Shown here: positions 1 through 9,500 of the stretch, piece after piece
How positions within the stretch are numbered: the first letter of the stretch is position 1
How the letters are laid out: each line of letters starts with the position of its first letter
Assembly (NCBI GenBank): GCA_020629035.1
Contig: JAHDEC010000004.1
Location: 167,405 to 231,404, forward strand
Direction of reading: 5' to 3'
Length of the DNA stretch: 64,000 nt
DNA from: Saprospiraceae bacterium
GTDB lineage: Bacteria > Bacteroidota > Bacteroidia > Chitinophagales > Saprospiraceae
Made by a program: the position numbers and the translations under genes
Notes under the pieces: generated by a model
Told to the model about the DNA's origin: nothing
The model's database searches: none
What the model saw: only the letters and a program-made list of their open reading frames with translations

Positions 1-377
1 TGATCAGTAAAGGGGCCTTTGATATCTGTTAAGTCCTCGTTGTATATTAATAAATGAGCACCTGGTGGTAAATGGTATGAAGAAAACCCAAAATTTAATG
101 AATAGGCTCCGGCTGAAAGAAAGCTGTTTTTCCAAATAAGTTGATCCTCGTCCGTATTTTGCCAACGATCATCATCTTTAAAATCAATTTTGTGTTTTAT
201 GGCTGTTGCAAATTCGAAAGGTCCATTTTCGTCTCCTCTGTGTTGTTCTAGAAGTTCTTTGTTGTCTTGAGGTGCTAAAATAATAGGTTCATAAGTTGTT
301 TGACAACAACTTTTTCCTGGTCCTAAAAAGAGTAAGAACCAAGCAATACATATCGATATGATACTGTAAGGCTTAAT
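1..377 (-). CDS. N-terminal part of a secreted serine protease-like protein (runs off the left edge)
   Basis: An open frame of about 125 codons runs on the minus strand from about 377 off the left edge without a stop. The product begins with a basic residue and a hydrophobic run (IISICIAWFLLFLG) that reads as a signal peptide, followed by Cys-Cys. Further on, the segment LSAGAYSLNFGFSSYHLPPG and the following 'LLIYN...GPFTD' resemble the pro-region of secreted lysyl-endopeptidase/trypsin-like proteases of Bacteroidota; the catalytic domain would lie outside the window. There is no ATG, GTG or TTG in frame between the upstream stop and the signal peptide, so an ATT at 375-377 is the best start candidate. 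A sequence error or frameshift is the alternative. Coding nature is fairly sure; the protease assignment is tentative. Confidence 0.6.
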   Translation of the reverse strand, partial: MKPYSIISICIAWFLLFLGPGKSCCQTTYEPIILAPQDNKELLEQHRGDENGPFEFATAIKHKIDFKDDDRWQNTDEDQLIWKNSFLSAGAYSLNFGFSSYHLPPGAHLLIYNEDLTDIKGPFTD

Positions 378-651
378 CGTTTGTTTGTGTTAGCTTTTAT
401 AAAGTTAAGCGAATAAATGCACTGATATTTTCAGTGTTTGTTTTTTAAACAATATTTAGCATTTGCTTAATCCAATGTAATAACGAAACTAAATTGCTTT
501 TTGTGAATAAATCTTTTGCCTTTTTCAATTCTTCTTCTATTTTTGCAACCCGTTACACTATTAATGATGATTAATAGTTTTTAAAATGATCAACTTGCTG
601 CTTGTTTCAATATTACAAAACGGTATTGAAAAGAAAGTAGTAAAATATAAA
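378..651. other. AT-rich non-coding stretch
   Basis: I see no open frame with coding character here on either strand. It lies between the start of the leftmost minus-strand gene and the tRNA-Asn region, and presumably carries the promoters for both, but no box matches the TAnnTTTG pattern convincingly. Confidence 0.5.
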
Positions 652-668
652 GCCCCCTTAGCTCAGTT
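652..668 (+). pseudogene. Truncated tRNA 5' end (tRNA relic)
   Basis: Bases 652-668 (GCCCCCTTAGCTCAGTT) match the first 17 bases of the intact tRNA-Asn at 725-741 at 15 of 17 positions, covering the acceptor 5' strand and the start of the D arm. After that the similarity stops and no anticodon arm, T arm or 3' acceptor strand follows. It therefore cannot make a tRNA. It is either a relic of a tandem tRNA gene or the scar of a recombination event at a tRNA gene. Confidence 0.55.
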
Positions 669-724
669 CCGAAGAAGCATCTGCTTTTCAAGAACTTCGC
701 TTTGAAGTGTTATAAATAAAAAAA

Positions 725-798
725 GCCTCCTTAGCTCAGCTGGTTAGAGCGGCGGACTGTTAATCCGTAGGTCCAAGGTTCAAGTCCTTGAGGAGGCG
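725..798 (+). tRNA. tRNA-Asn (anticodon GTT)
   Basis: A full cloverleaf can be drawn. The acceptor stem is 725-731 (GCCTCCT) with 791-797 (AGGAGGC), seven pairs. The D stem is 734-737/747-750. The anticodon stem is 752-756/764-768 around loop CTGTTAA with anticodon GTT at 759-761. The T arm carries GGTTCAAGTCC. Discriminator base is G798, as expected for Asn. The 3' CCA is not encoded. Confidence 0.97.
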
Positions 799-802
799 CT
801 TT

Positions 803-832
803 AAAGCTTCGACAATTGTCGGAGCTTTTTTT
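803..832 (+). terminator. Rho-independent terminator after tRNA-Asn
   Basis: AAAGCTTCGAC (803-813) pairs with GTCGGAGCTTT (818-828) through one G-T wobble, leaving loop AATT, and a run of T continues to 832. It starts five bases after the tRNA 3' end, so it ends the tRNA transcript. Confidence 0.88.
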
Positions 833-882
833 GTTATTAGCTAATTGACCAAAGCAAAAATGTTTTCGGTTGCTTTAACTTA

Positions 883-1929
883 TCATGCGAGTAATTCACC
901 ATAAAAAGCTATCCGCCTGTGCATGACATAAAACCATAAAGGTGGAAATAATGCAAGAATCATCATACCTGGATAACCCGTCGGCATCTGAGGACTCTCT
1001 TCAAAATGTCTTAATAATTGATATTTCCTATTCGATATAAAATGATGATCTGAGTGTCTAGATAATTCTAATAAAATCATTCTGCCTATTGGGTGGTTAG
1101 AATTCCAAGAATGGATCGGAAGCGTCCGTTCATATCGCTTTCCTTTTTTCTTTCTGCTTAAACCATAATGTTCAATGTAGTTAACGGTTTCTAACATTAA
1201 GATTCCAATAAATGCCCCAGCAATAAAAAACAACATCACCTTAATTCCAAAAAAACATGCAATTCCTGCGAGTAAACCAATTTGTAATAGGTGATAAATT
1301 ATCATCTCATTAGCTAAACTCCAGGCTTGTTTACCTTCTTTTCTCAACTGCTTATTTTCTATTCTCCAAGCTGAAATATAGGAGCCAGATAAAGTTCTCA
1401 TAAAGAAGGAATAAATATTTTCTCCATATCGACTAGAAGCTGGATCTTCTTCAGTAGCTACATGTAAATGATGACCTCTATTATGCTCTATAAAAAAGTG
1501 CATATAAAGAGATGTCATTAATAAAGCCTTACTTAAGGTTTGTTCAAACTTGCTTGTCCTATGGCCTAATTCGTGTGCGTTATTTATCGATAAACCACAA
1601 GCCATGCCATAAGCTGTAATCATTCCAATGGTCTCATGCAGAGCTAGGTTAGAATCACTAATACGGAAAAGGAAATAAACCAAAATTAGCAACTGGAAAG
1701 GTGCTAATCCATACAAAAGATAATCAAACCAACTATCCTCCTTAGTCATTTCATCCTCGATGCTGTCTAGGTTTTTATCATTAACTGAGGTAAACAACTC
1801 CACTAAGGGGATACAACCAAATAAAAAAATCACGGCAGCAAAAGAAAAATAGCCACCTTGATAAATGGAAAATATAACAACTAAAGGAACTAGATAAGCA
1901 GATAGATATTTAAAGTGCGTCCATTTCAT
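883..1929 (-). CDS. alkB: AlkB-type membrane alkane/fatty-acid monooxygenase
   Basis: The 348-residue product is an integral-membrane non-haem di-iron hydroxylase of the AlkB/fatty-acid desaturase superfamily, which typically oxidises the terminal carbon of medium-chain alkanes using electrons from rubredoxin. The histidine boxes are visible in order: HELGH (about residue 119), EHNRGHH (about 147), the AlkB-specific NYIEHYGL (about 249) and RHSDHH (about 289). Several hydrophobic segments alternate with the boxes, as in the family. The length is slightly below the usual 370-410 residues. No rubredoxin, rubredoxin reductase or regulator is next to it, so electron partners must be elsewhere. 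It is transcribed divergently from mnmG. The fold is certain; the true substrate cannot be read from sequence. Confidence 0.88.
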   Translation of the reverse strand: MKWTHFKYLSAYLVPLVVIFSIYQGGYFSFAAVIFLFGCIPLVELFTSVNDKNLDSIEDEMTKEDSWFDYLLYGLAPFQLLILVYFLFRISDSNLALHETIGMITAYGMACGLSINNAHELGHRTSKFEQTLSKALLMTSLYMHFFIEHNRGHHLHVATEEDPASSRYGENIYSFFMRTLSGSYISAWRIENKQLRKEGKQAWSLANEMIIYHLLQIGLLAGIACFFGIKVMLFFIAGAFIGILMLETVNYIEHYGLSRKKKGKRYERTLPIHSWNSNHPIGRMILLELSRHSDHHFISNRKYQLLRHFEESPQMPTGYPGMMILALFPPLWFYVMHRRIAFYGELLA

Positions 1930-2021
1930 ATTAAATCAATGCTTTAAATAAACAACCAGGCATTTTAATCCTTATAAAAATACAGAAAAACAAATTCAAT
2001 AAGATTCCGCAATTTTCTAAA

Positions 2022-2030
2022 TACCTTTGC
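2022..2030 (+). promoter_or_regulatory. -7 promoter box TACCTTTGC directly in front of mnmG
   Basis: TACCTTTGC fits the Bacteroidota housekeeping -7 consensus TAnnTTTG and ends only three bases before the mnmG ATG at 2034. A start site at normal spacing would fall at or next to the start codon, giving a leaderless or nearly leaderless mRNA. No clear TTG -33 box is visible at the usual distance. Confidence 0.6.
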
Positions 2031-2033
2031 AAC

Positions 2034-3899
2034 ATGTTTCCAAAATACGATGTAATTGTTGTCGGTGCAGGTCATGCAGGATGTGAAGCAGCAGTAGCTG
2101 CGGCAAACATGGGTTCCAAAGTCCTTCTTGCCACCATGAACATGAATACCATTGCACAAATGTCTTGCAATCCCGCTATGGGTGGTGTAGCAAAAGGCCA
2201 AATTGTTCGAGAAGTAGATGCTTTAGGTGGTTATTCAGGGATTGTCACTGATCATAGTATGATCCAATTTAGAATGCTAAACCTTTCCAAAGGACCAGCT
2301 ATGTGGAGCCCACGTGCTCAAAGTGACCGTATGGAATTCGCTGCAAAATGGCGTCAAATGCTCGAAGCACATCCTAACATTGACTTCTGGCAAGAGATGG
2401 TTCGAGGACTTATTGTAAAAGATGGTGTTTGTAAAGGAGTATTAACCGGCATTGGTCTAGAAATAGAGAGTGATTCTGTAGTATTAACGAATGGAACCTT
2501 TTTAAATGGTTTAATCCATATAGGAGAAAAACAATTTGGTGGTGGTCGAGCAGGGGAAAAAGCAGCCACCGGTATTACAGAGCAACTTGTAGAATTAGGT
2601 TTCGAATCTGGAAGGATGAAAACAGGAACGCCTCCACGAGTAGATGGTCGTTCGCTAGATTGGGATAAGATGGAAACGCAACCTGGTGACGAAAACCCAT
2701 CTAAGTTTTCATTTACAGATACGCCCGAACTGACTAAACAGATACCTTGTCACATAGCTTTTACCAGTACAGAAGTGCACGAAGTACTTAAAACCGGATT
2801 TGACAGATCCCCGATGTTTAACGGGAGAATTCGAGGTTTAGGCCCAAGATATTGTCCTTCCATTGAAGACAAAATCGAGCGCTTTGCTGACAAAGATCGA
2901 CACCAATTATTTGTCGAACCAGAAGGTCGAAATACTTGTGAGATATATGTAAATGGATTCTCTTCATCTCTACCAGAAGATGTCCAGTACAAAGCATTAA
3001 GAAAAATTGTTGGTTTCGAAAATGCAAAAATGTTTAGACCTGGTTATGCGATTGAATATGACTTTTTTCCACCTACTCAATTAGACATTAGCCTAGAAAC
3101 AAGATTAGTTAAAAACTTATTCTTTGCAGGTCAAATTAACGGGACAACTGGCTATGAGGAAGCAGCATGTCAAGGCCTAATGGCAGGTATAAACGCTCAC
3201 ATGGCAGTTAATGAATTGGAACCTTTTATATTAAAAAGATCAGATGCTTACATCGGTGTACTTATCGATGACTTGGTAAATAAAGGGACCAAGGAGCCGT
3301 ATCGAATGTTTACTTCAAGAGCCGAGTACCGTATACTACTTCGACAGGATAATGCAGACCAACGCCTTACTCCACTAGCTTCGGCCATCGGTATGCAAGG
3401 CATGGAGCAGCGTCTAGAAAAGGTAAAAGAAAAGGAACAAGCACTCATCGATATTGAAAAACTATTCAAGAAAACTAGCGTTGAACCCGCGAAGTTAAAT
3501 CCATTCTTAGCAACTGTAGGATCTAAAGCATTGGACCAAAAACAAAAAGCTATTAACCTGATTAACAGACCTAAGGTAGGTATCCAAGATGTGATGGCTA
3601 ATTGTGAAGCATTGGAAGTAGCACTTGCTCCCTATTCGATTGATGTATTACATTCAGCTGAGACTAAAATTAAATACGCTGGCTATATCGAAAAGGAACA
3701 AGAAATGGTGGATAAAATGAATCGATTGGAATCAGTCAAATTACACGCTGATTTTGATTACCATAAGCTTCCAAGTTTATCGGCAGAAGCTAAAGAAAAG
3801 CTTTCCACACAAAAACCAAGAACTATCGGTCAAGCTAGCAGAATTAGCGGTGTTTCGCCTTCCGATATTTCGGTACTTTTGGTGCATGTAGGCAGATAG
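2034..3899 (+). CDS. mnmG: tRNA uridine-5-carboxymethylaminomethyl modification enzyme MnmG (GidA)
   Basis: The 621-residue protein is the FAD-dependent partner of MnmE, installing the carboxymethylaminomethyl group on wobble U34 of certain tRNAs. The N-terminus carries the dinucleotide-binding motif VVGAGHAGCEAA (about residues 10-21). Family signatures include CNPAMGG (about 45-51), the ATNGTFLNG-like segment, KTGTPPR, PRYCPSIEDK and the C-terminal ASRISGVSP segment. Length matches the family (about 620-630). The ATG at 2034 is supported by the glycine motif following directly and by the promoter box in front. A small membrane-anchored protein gene follows 44 bp downstream. Confidence 0.97.
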   Translation: MFPKYDVIVVGAGHAGCEAAVAAANMGSKVLLATMNMNTIAQMSCNPAMGGVAKGQIVREVDALGGYSGIVTDHSMIQFRMLNLSKGPAMWSPRAQSDRMEFAAKWRQMLEAHPNIDFWQEMVRGLIVKDGVCKGVLTGIGLEIESDSVVLTNGTFLNGLIHIGEKQFGGGRAGEKAATGITEQLVELGFESGRMKTGTPPRVDGRSLDWDKMETQPGDENPSKFSFTDTPELTKQIPCHIAFTSTEVHEVLKTGFDRSPMFNGRIRGLGPRYCPSIEDKIERFADKDRHQLFVEPEGRNTCEIYVNGFSSSLPEDVQYKALRKIVGFENAKMFRPGYAIEYDFFPPTQLDISLETRLVKNLFFAGQINGTTGYEEAACQGLMAGINAHMAVNELEPFILKRSDAYIGVLIDDLVNKGTKEPYRMFTSRAEYRILLRQDNADQRLTPLASAIGMQGMEQRLEKVKEKEQALIDIEKLFKKTSVEPAKLNPFLATVGSKALDQKQKAINLINRPKVGIQDVMANCEALEVALAPYSIDVLHSAETKIKYAGYIEKEQEMVDKMNRLESVKLHADFDYHKLPSLSAEAKEKLSTQKPRTIGQASRISGVSPSDISVLLVHVGR

Positions 3900-3943
3900 T
3901 CGCCCACTTTTTAAATTAATAAACTTGGTTTACCTTTAATCAT

Positions 3944-4516
3944 ATGAAGAAACGTAAACCCATCCTGCGCGGATTACTCCAAATCATTCCAGTAATGATT
4001 GGTGTTTTTCTTGGTTTAGTAGCTAATAATTGGAACGAAAACAGGAAAATTAATAAAGATAAGGAAGCACTTGGCGATCTGCTAAGCTTGGAGCTAAACG
4101 AAAATTTAAAGGAACTTCAAGAGGTGTACAGCTATCACAAAAATGTCCAAGATTCCTTTGCTGTTGTTTTTGATGAAGTGGGTGAAATCCCTGCTGATAG
4201 ACTATCCACTTTTTGGTATGGCATGAGACCGCCAAAATTAAAACGGTCCTGTTTTGAATCTGCCATTATTACTGGTTTGTTAAATAAGTTTGATGTAAAC
4301 TCTATTAATCATTTGAACGAGACCTACTTACAACAAACTAACATCGATAAGTACTTCGACAAAGCCTTAAGTTCTTTTTTAAATTTAGACATGGATCAGT
4401 TAGATAAAACACGTCCAATGATTCGAAAAATAACCATGATTTTAAGAGATGTTATTCAATCAGAATCAATATTGATTGAAAAAATCGAGGAGACCATTAC
4501 TTCGCTAAAACAATAA
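3944..4516 (+). CDS. Membrane-anchored protein of unknown function (DUF6090-like)
   Basis: A 190-residue protein with one N-terminal membrane segment (about residues 10-27) directly followed by NNWNENRK, then a helical, charged extracytoplasmic or cytoplasmic region. This layout, with a short hydrophobic anchor and the NNWNE motif, is typical of a common Bacteroidota family (DUF6090-like) of unknown function. It lies 44 bp after mnmG on the same strand and ends one base before the convergent peptidase gene. I infer possible co-transcription with mnmG but no functional link. Confidence 0.75.
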   Translation: MKKRKPILRGLLQIIPVMIGVFLGLVANNWNENRKINKDKEALGDLLSLELNENLKELQEVYSYHKNVQDSFAVVFDEVGEIPADRLSTFWYGMRPPKLKRSCFESAIITGLLNKFDVNSINHLNETYLQQTNIDKYFDKALSSFLNLDMDQLDKTRPMIRKITMILRDVIQSESILIEKIEETITSLKQ

Positions 4517-4517
4517 C

Positions 4518-6122
4518 TTATCTAACTTCCCCATCCACCACAATACGTTCTTCTCTATTAGCAAGTTCCCAAGCTAATTGGAAAATATGCTGACCTATCT
4601 TTTCCATTTTATCAAACTCGATTTTCTCGACTGTATCACCTGGTTGGTGATAATCTTCGTGAGTTCCATTGAAGAAAAAGATAGCCGGAATACCCTTTGC
4701 GGCAAAATTATAATGATCTGAACGATAATAATATCGATTAGGGTCGTTCTCATCATTATAAGTATAATCCAAGGTCAAATGAGAATAGTCATCATTGACG
4801 GTTTCATTGATTTTATGCAGCTCGGTGCTTAAACGATCTGAACCTATCACATAGATGTATTCAGGATTGTCTTTGTATTTTTTATCGATTCTTCCGACCA
4901 TATCTATATTGATATTAGCCACCGTATTTTCGATAGAAAATATTGGGTTTTCAGCATAAAATTGCGAGCCTAGTAAGCCTTTTTCTTCACCTGTTACCCA
5001 CAAAAACAATAGGCTTCTTCTCGGTCCATCGCCATTAGCTTTTGCCATGAGGAATGATTCTGCAATCTCCAATACAGTGGATGTTCCCGACCCGTTATCA
5101 TCAGCACCGTTGAAGATCTCATCACCTCTCATTCCTATATGATCATAATGAGCTGAAATAACAATTACTTCTTCTTTTTTATCGGTTCCTTCCACAAAAG
5201 CCATAACGTTTTTACCTTCTAAATGCTTTACTCTTTTAGAGGCTGTCAACTGGATTTTAGCCGGTAAAGCCAGGTTTTTTAATTTTCCTTTTTTAGTTAA
5301 GCACTTTCTGATTTTCGCAAATTTCTTTGATTTAGATCCAATAATTTCTTTTGCGATATTGGTTGATATATAGAGATGGTCAGCTAACATTATATCATCA
5401 TCTGTTTTCATCCCCAATTCTACTGTCGGACCTAAAACTCTTTTTCTATTTTCTCCCAAAAACTCTTTTAACTCATTCTTTATAATTAAGACTAATTTGA
5501 CTCCTTTTTCTTTGGCCAATGTCAATTTTCGATCCATGTTCTCACTCCAACTTTTATCGGCTACATCTGCTGGTTGATCTTCGTAAATCATGATCACTTT
5601 CCCTGCAACTGATTTACCTTTATAATCATTATGCTTTCCGTCTTCTATCCCATATCCTAGAAATAACACTTCTTCCGCATTAATTTCTCCGGTATTAGAA
5701 TTTACATTTGGAAAAGCTATGTAGTCCCACAAGTGCTTAAATCGATTACCATTTACGTAAATGACAGGATCTTCCCAACTTGAAAAGGTAAAAGCAACTG
5801 GTTGAAAATATGAACCTTCTAAACCTACCGCTTGAAAAGCTTGACTAGTCAATTGATCCGCTAAATATGCTGAAGCTAAATCGTTACCAGGCTCACCTGT
5901 TTCTCTTCCTTGAAACTGATCACTGGCCAAAATGGATAGGTGGCCAAATAGGTCTTCAGCACTAATTTCATTAGCATATTTAACTCTAGCTAATGACTCA
6001 TCGGTGATTTTTACTTTAGTAGAATCTGGAACACTCACTCCACTGATATACTGAGCAAACATAGAACTACTCAATAAAAGACCCATTATCGCTAATAAAC
6101 TCTTTCTCTTCATTACATACAA
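4518..6122 (-). CDS. Secreted M28-family zinc aminopeptidase with a PA-like insert
   Basis: The 534-residue product starts with a signal peptide (about residues 5-23). A PA-type lid domain occupies roughly residues 130-260. The M28 catalytic domain follows, with the zinc/catalytic set in order: HYDH (about 327), GADDNGSG (about 341), GEEKGLLGS with the catalytic Glu pair (about 380), NIDMVG (about 410) and the terminal zinc His in THEDYHQPGD (about 487). All ligands are present, so it should be an active exported aminopeptidase. It is the last gene of a unit with the DUF2723 protein and rpiB; its start overlaps the end of rpiB by 10 bp. Confidence 0.9.
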   Translation of the reverse strand: MYVMKRKSLLAIMGLLLSSSMFAQYISGVSVPDSTKVKITDESLARVKYANEISAEDLFGHLSILASDQFQGRETGEPGNDLASAYLADQLTSQAFQAVGLEGSYFQPVAFTFSSWEDPVIYVNGNRFKHLWDYIAFPNVNSNTGEINAEEVLFLGYGIEDGKHNDYKGKSVAGKVIMIYEDQPADVADKSWSENMDRKLTLAKEKGVKLVLIIKNELKEFLGENRKRVLGPTVELGMKTDDDIMLADHLYISTNIAKEIIGSKSKKFAKIRKCLTKKGKLKNLALPAKIQLTASKRVKHLEGKNVMAFVEGTDKKEEVIVISAHYDHIGMRGDEIFNGADDNGSGTSTVLEIAESFLMAKANGDGPRRSLLFLWVTGEEKGLLGSQFYAENPIFSIENTVANINIDMVGRIDKKYKDNPEYIYVIGSDRLSTELHKINETVNDDYSHLTLDYTYNDENDPNRYYYRSDHYNFAAKGIPAIFFFNGTHEDYHQPGDTVEKIEFDKMEKIGQHIFQLAWELANREERIVVDGEVR

Positions 6123-6541
6123 ATTTTATCAACTCTTCGCTTGTGCCTTCCACCTTCAAAATCAGTGTTTAAGAACACGTGTACAAATTGTAGTGCTTCT
6201 TTAATATTTATAAATCGGGCAGGTAGACACAATACATTTGCATTATTGTGTTGTCTGGTGAGACTAACGATTTCTTCATTCCAGCATAAGCCCGCTCTAA
6301 CATTTTTATACTTGTTGGCTGTCATGGCAACTCCATTTCCAGTGCCACAAATCAAAATACCTAAATCGACTTCAGCATTGTCAACTTTTTGTGCAACAGG
6401 ATGGACATGATCTGGATAATCAACCGAAGCATCGCCATCAGTCCCAAAATCAAACATTTCATGACCCAGTTTTTCTAACATATCAATTATCTCTAATCGA
6501 TATTGATAGCCAGCATGATCACAGCCAATTGCAATCTTCAT
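6113..6541 (-). CDS. rpiB: Ribose-5-phosphate isomerase B
   Basis: The 142-residue protein matches the RpiB/LacAB family, which interconverts ribose 5-phosphate and ribulose 5-phosphate in the pentose phosphate pathway. Signatures are the N-terminal IGCDHAGY with the phosphate-binding Asp-His, the active-site Cys in ILICGTGNGVAM (about residue 65) and the C-terminal FEGGRHKRRVDKI. Length is normal for the family. It starts one base after the stop of the DUF2723 gene and overlaps the M28 peptidase gene by 10 bp, so the three are very probably one operon. Confidence 0.96.
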   Translation of the reverse strand: MKIAIGCDHAGYQYRLEIIDMLEKLGHEMFDFGTDGDASVDYPDHVHPVAQKVDNAEVDLGILICGTGNGVAMTANKYKNVRAGLCWNEEIVSLTRQHNNANVLCLPARFINIKEALQFVHVFLNTDFEGGRHKRRVDKICM

Positions 6542-6542
6542 A

Positions 6543-9500
6543 TTATCCTTTCATTTGTTTCATTAGATCATACTCATCTAACATCGCCTTGATTTCTGTC
6601 AACATTGCTTTATCACCAATCTCCTTTGCTAAATCAATGATTTCTGAAACTGCTCGTACTTCATAACCAAAATCACTTTGGAAACTGCTCTTGAAATCAT
6701 CATCATCTAAGGACTCGTAAAAAGCAAGATTTTGTCTAGTCTCTTCAGCAAGAATCATTAAATGTTTCTTAGCCTCTTCTGTATTATTTGCCAATACCAT
6801 GTTTTCTATAAATGGAATGACCGTATTATCATAAGGGAAATTAAAATGTGGAAATGCCTCGAAATATTTTTGACTTAAAGCATTGGCTTCCTTTACTTTT
6901 CTTTCCTGTAGTAATGAGTTTGCCGTTCGCATCATAATTAACTTCATAGCTTGAAGCTCTGCTGCATAACTATCATCAATAAAGGTTTCTTTCTTATCGA
7001 AATTACCCCAAACCCACTTGTTCATAACATTATCATACACTCGATCAGTATTTACTGCTCCCGAACCAAATATGGATAATTGTTTATCAGATGGCGATTT
7101 AACAGCCTTTAATCGAAGCGCAAGACCTTCTAATGACATATAATCATTAAGGCCTAACAACTTATCATTCTTACAGGTGACTGCAAAGTAAATAGGACGA
7201 TCATACATGTTTGATATGATTACATCTAAAACAGCCAACTCATCTTTCTGTAAGAAGCTCTTATTTTTACTAAACTTAACATTAATCTGGTTAACTGCTA
7301 CCGTATCAGTCTTAGCTATTAATCCAGCTCTAAGCGCTTTATTTTTATCTATCGGTATAAATAAATTTCTAGATCTACTGATCGTCTGTCCCTTTTGCTC
7401 ATTTGATTCATGTCCAATAAATTGGAACTCATCAAAGATATTGGTCGGATCCATTAGATCTTGATCTTCTGGATTCCTTGGGTTGTAAAAGAATACCTGG
7501 TTACGCTTATTACCACGATAGTCGTCCTCATCCAAGGTCAACTTTAATGGAGCCGATTCATTTACTTTACTTCGTAATTTATTTATGTACCAGTCTACTG
7601 CTATTAAACTCAAATTCACCACTCTCACATCTCTTCGAATGTTCTCTACTTCTTGAGCATACCATAGTGGATAAGTATCGTTATCTCCATAAGTGAAAAT
7701 AATCGAGTTGGGCTCTACCGAGTTTAGGAAATTCGAGGCATAATCTCTCGAAGCATAATGATCTTTTCGGCTATGATCATCATAGTTCTGAAAACCCATA
7801 AGCAGCGGAGCAATCATCACTAAACATCCAGCAATAATGCCTGGTAATTGCTTATTGCTTCCTATTTTATCTTTCAGCATCGATGCAATAGCAATCACTG
7901 CCATTCCTATCCATATGCAGTAGGTCATAAAAGAACCAACTAATACATAGTCTCTTTCTCTAGGTTCATTCGGTGGTTGATTAGAATACAATATGATACC
8001 TATTCCAGTTATAAAGAAAAGTACAAACAGAACCGTAAATTCTTTAGGCCGTTTAAATGCCATGAAAAACAAGCCTAATAATCCAAACAAGAATGGTAGC
8101 ATAAAGTAGCGATTGGTTCCTTTATGGTTTTTCATGGTGTCTGTCATCTCATCCATGTTATATAACCTAGCCTCATCAATAGGCTTAAAACCAGTTAACC
8201 AATGACCCGATTTTAAATCCCATGGTTTATATCCCTGTGCACCGTTTTGACGTCCAGAAAAATTCCACATAAAATATCGGTTATACATCCAACCAATCTG
8301 GTAGTGAAGCATAAACTGAAGATTATAACCCATTTTGGGTTTACCCTTCATTTTCTTTCCGTTAATGGCTTCGTACCATTGCCTATGCAACTCTGGTCTT
8401 CCAGGATCTGAGTGACCCACTCTAGGAAATAACATCTTGTCTTTAGATGCATATTTGTAAGATAATCTTCGATCGACAATTTCGTACTTATCGCCTACTC
8501 TACCATATCTATCTTCTTCATCCATTTCTTTCGGTCGAGCATCGAAATGTGGACCGAAAAGTAAAGGTCTTTCACCATATTGCTCTCTGTTAAGGTAAGG
8601 CAATAAACGCATGGCATCACTCGGCACATTCATGTTTATCGGCGTATCTGCATTTGCACGGATAACGACCACTCCAATAGTGGAAAATCCTACCAAGCAC
8701 ATAAGTGCTGCCATTGTTATAAACTGCAGAGGATAACTGTTTAAACGATGAGCAAATAATAACAGGGCATAAATTAACAAGGCTACTAATAATAAAGTAA
8801 GCACCAATCCAGAGTGAAAAGGAAGACCTGCTCCATTCACTAAACCCAACTCAAAATTCTTCCATAATGTAGGAATACCTACAATTACAAATTTTTGAAT
8901 AAAAACAATAACACCAGCACCAGCCACTAAAGCCAGTCCCATTCCTAAAATGTTTGGATTTTTGTATTTTTTGAAATAAAACAACAGACCAATAGCAGGA
9001 AAAGTCAATAGACTCAAAAGGTGTACACCAATAGAAAGTGCTCCACAATAAATGCATAAAAGTAACCAACGGTCAGACTGTCTATTATCTGGCAAGAAAT
9101 ACCATTTTGTGGCTGTCCAAAAGGTTAATGCTGTAAACATAGTTGACATAGCATATACCTCTCCTTCCACAGCAGAAAACCAAATAGAACTACAAAAAGC
9201 CGTAGCCAATCCAGCTACTAAACCAGCAAATCCTATACTTAAATTTGAATCATTTTCATCATTTGCCTCTTTACCATTCATTACATTATTTGCAAATAAC
9301 ATGGTTATTCTAGAGATGAAAAAGGCGGCAAAGGCAGTACAAACACCAGACATTAAGTTAACAGCAAAAGCAATATTTGCTGGATTGTCTGATACTAATG
9401 TCGCAACCCAAGTAAATAATCTACCCACTAAAACAAACAAAGAAGCTCCTGGTGGGTGAACCACTTGCAACTTATATGCTCCTAAAATAAACTCTCCACA

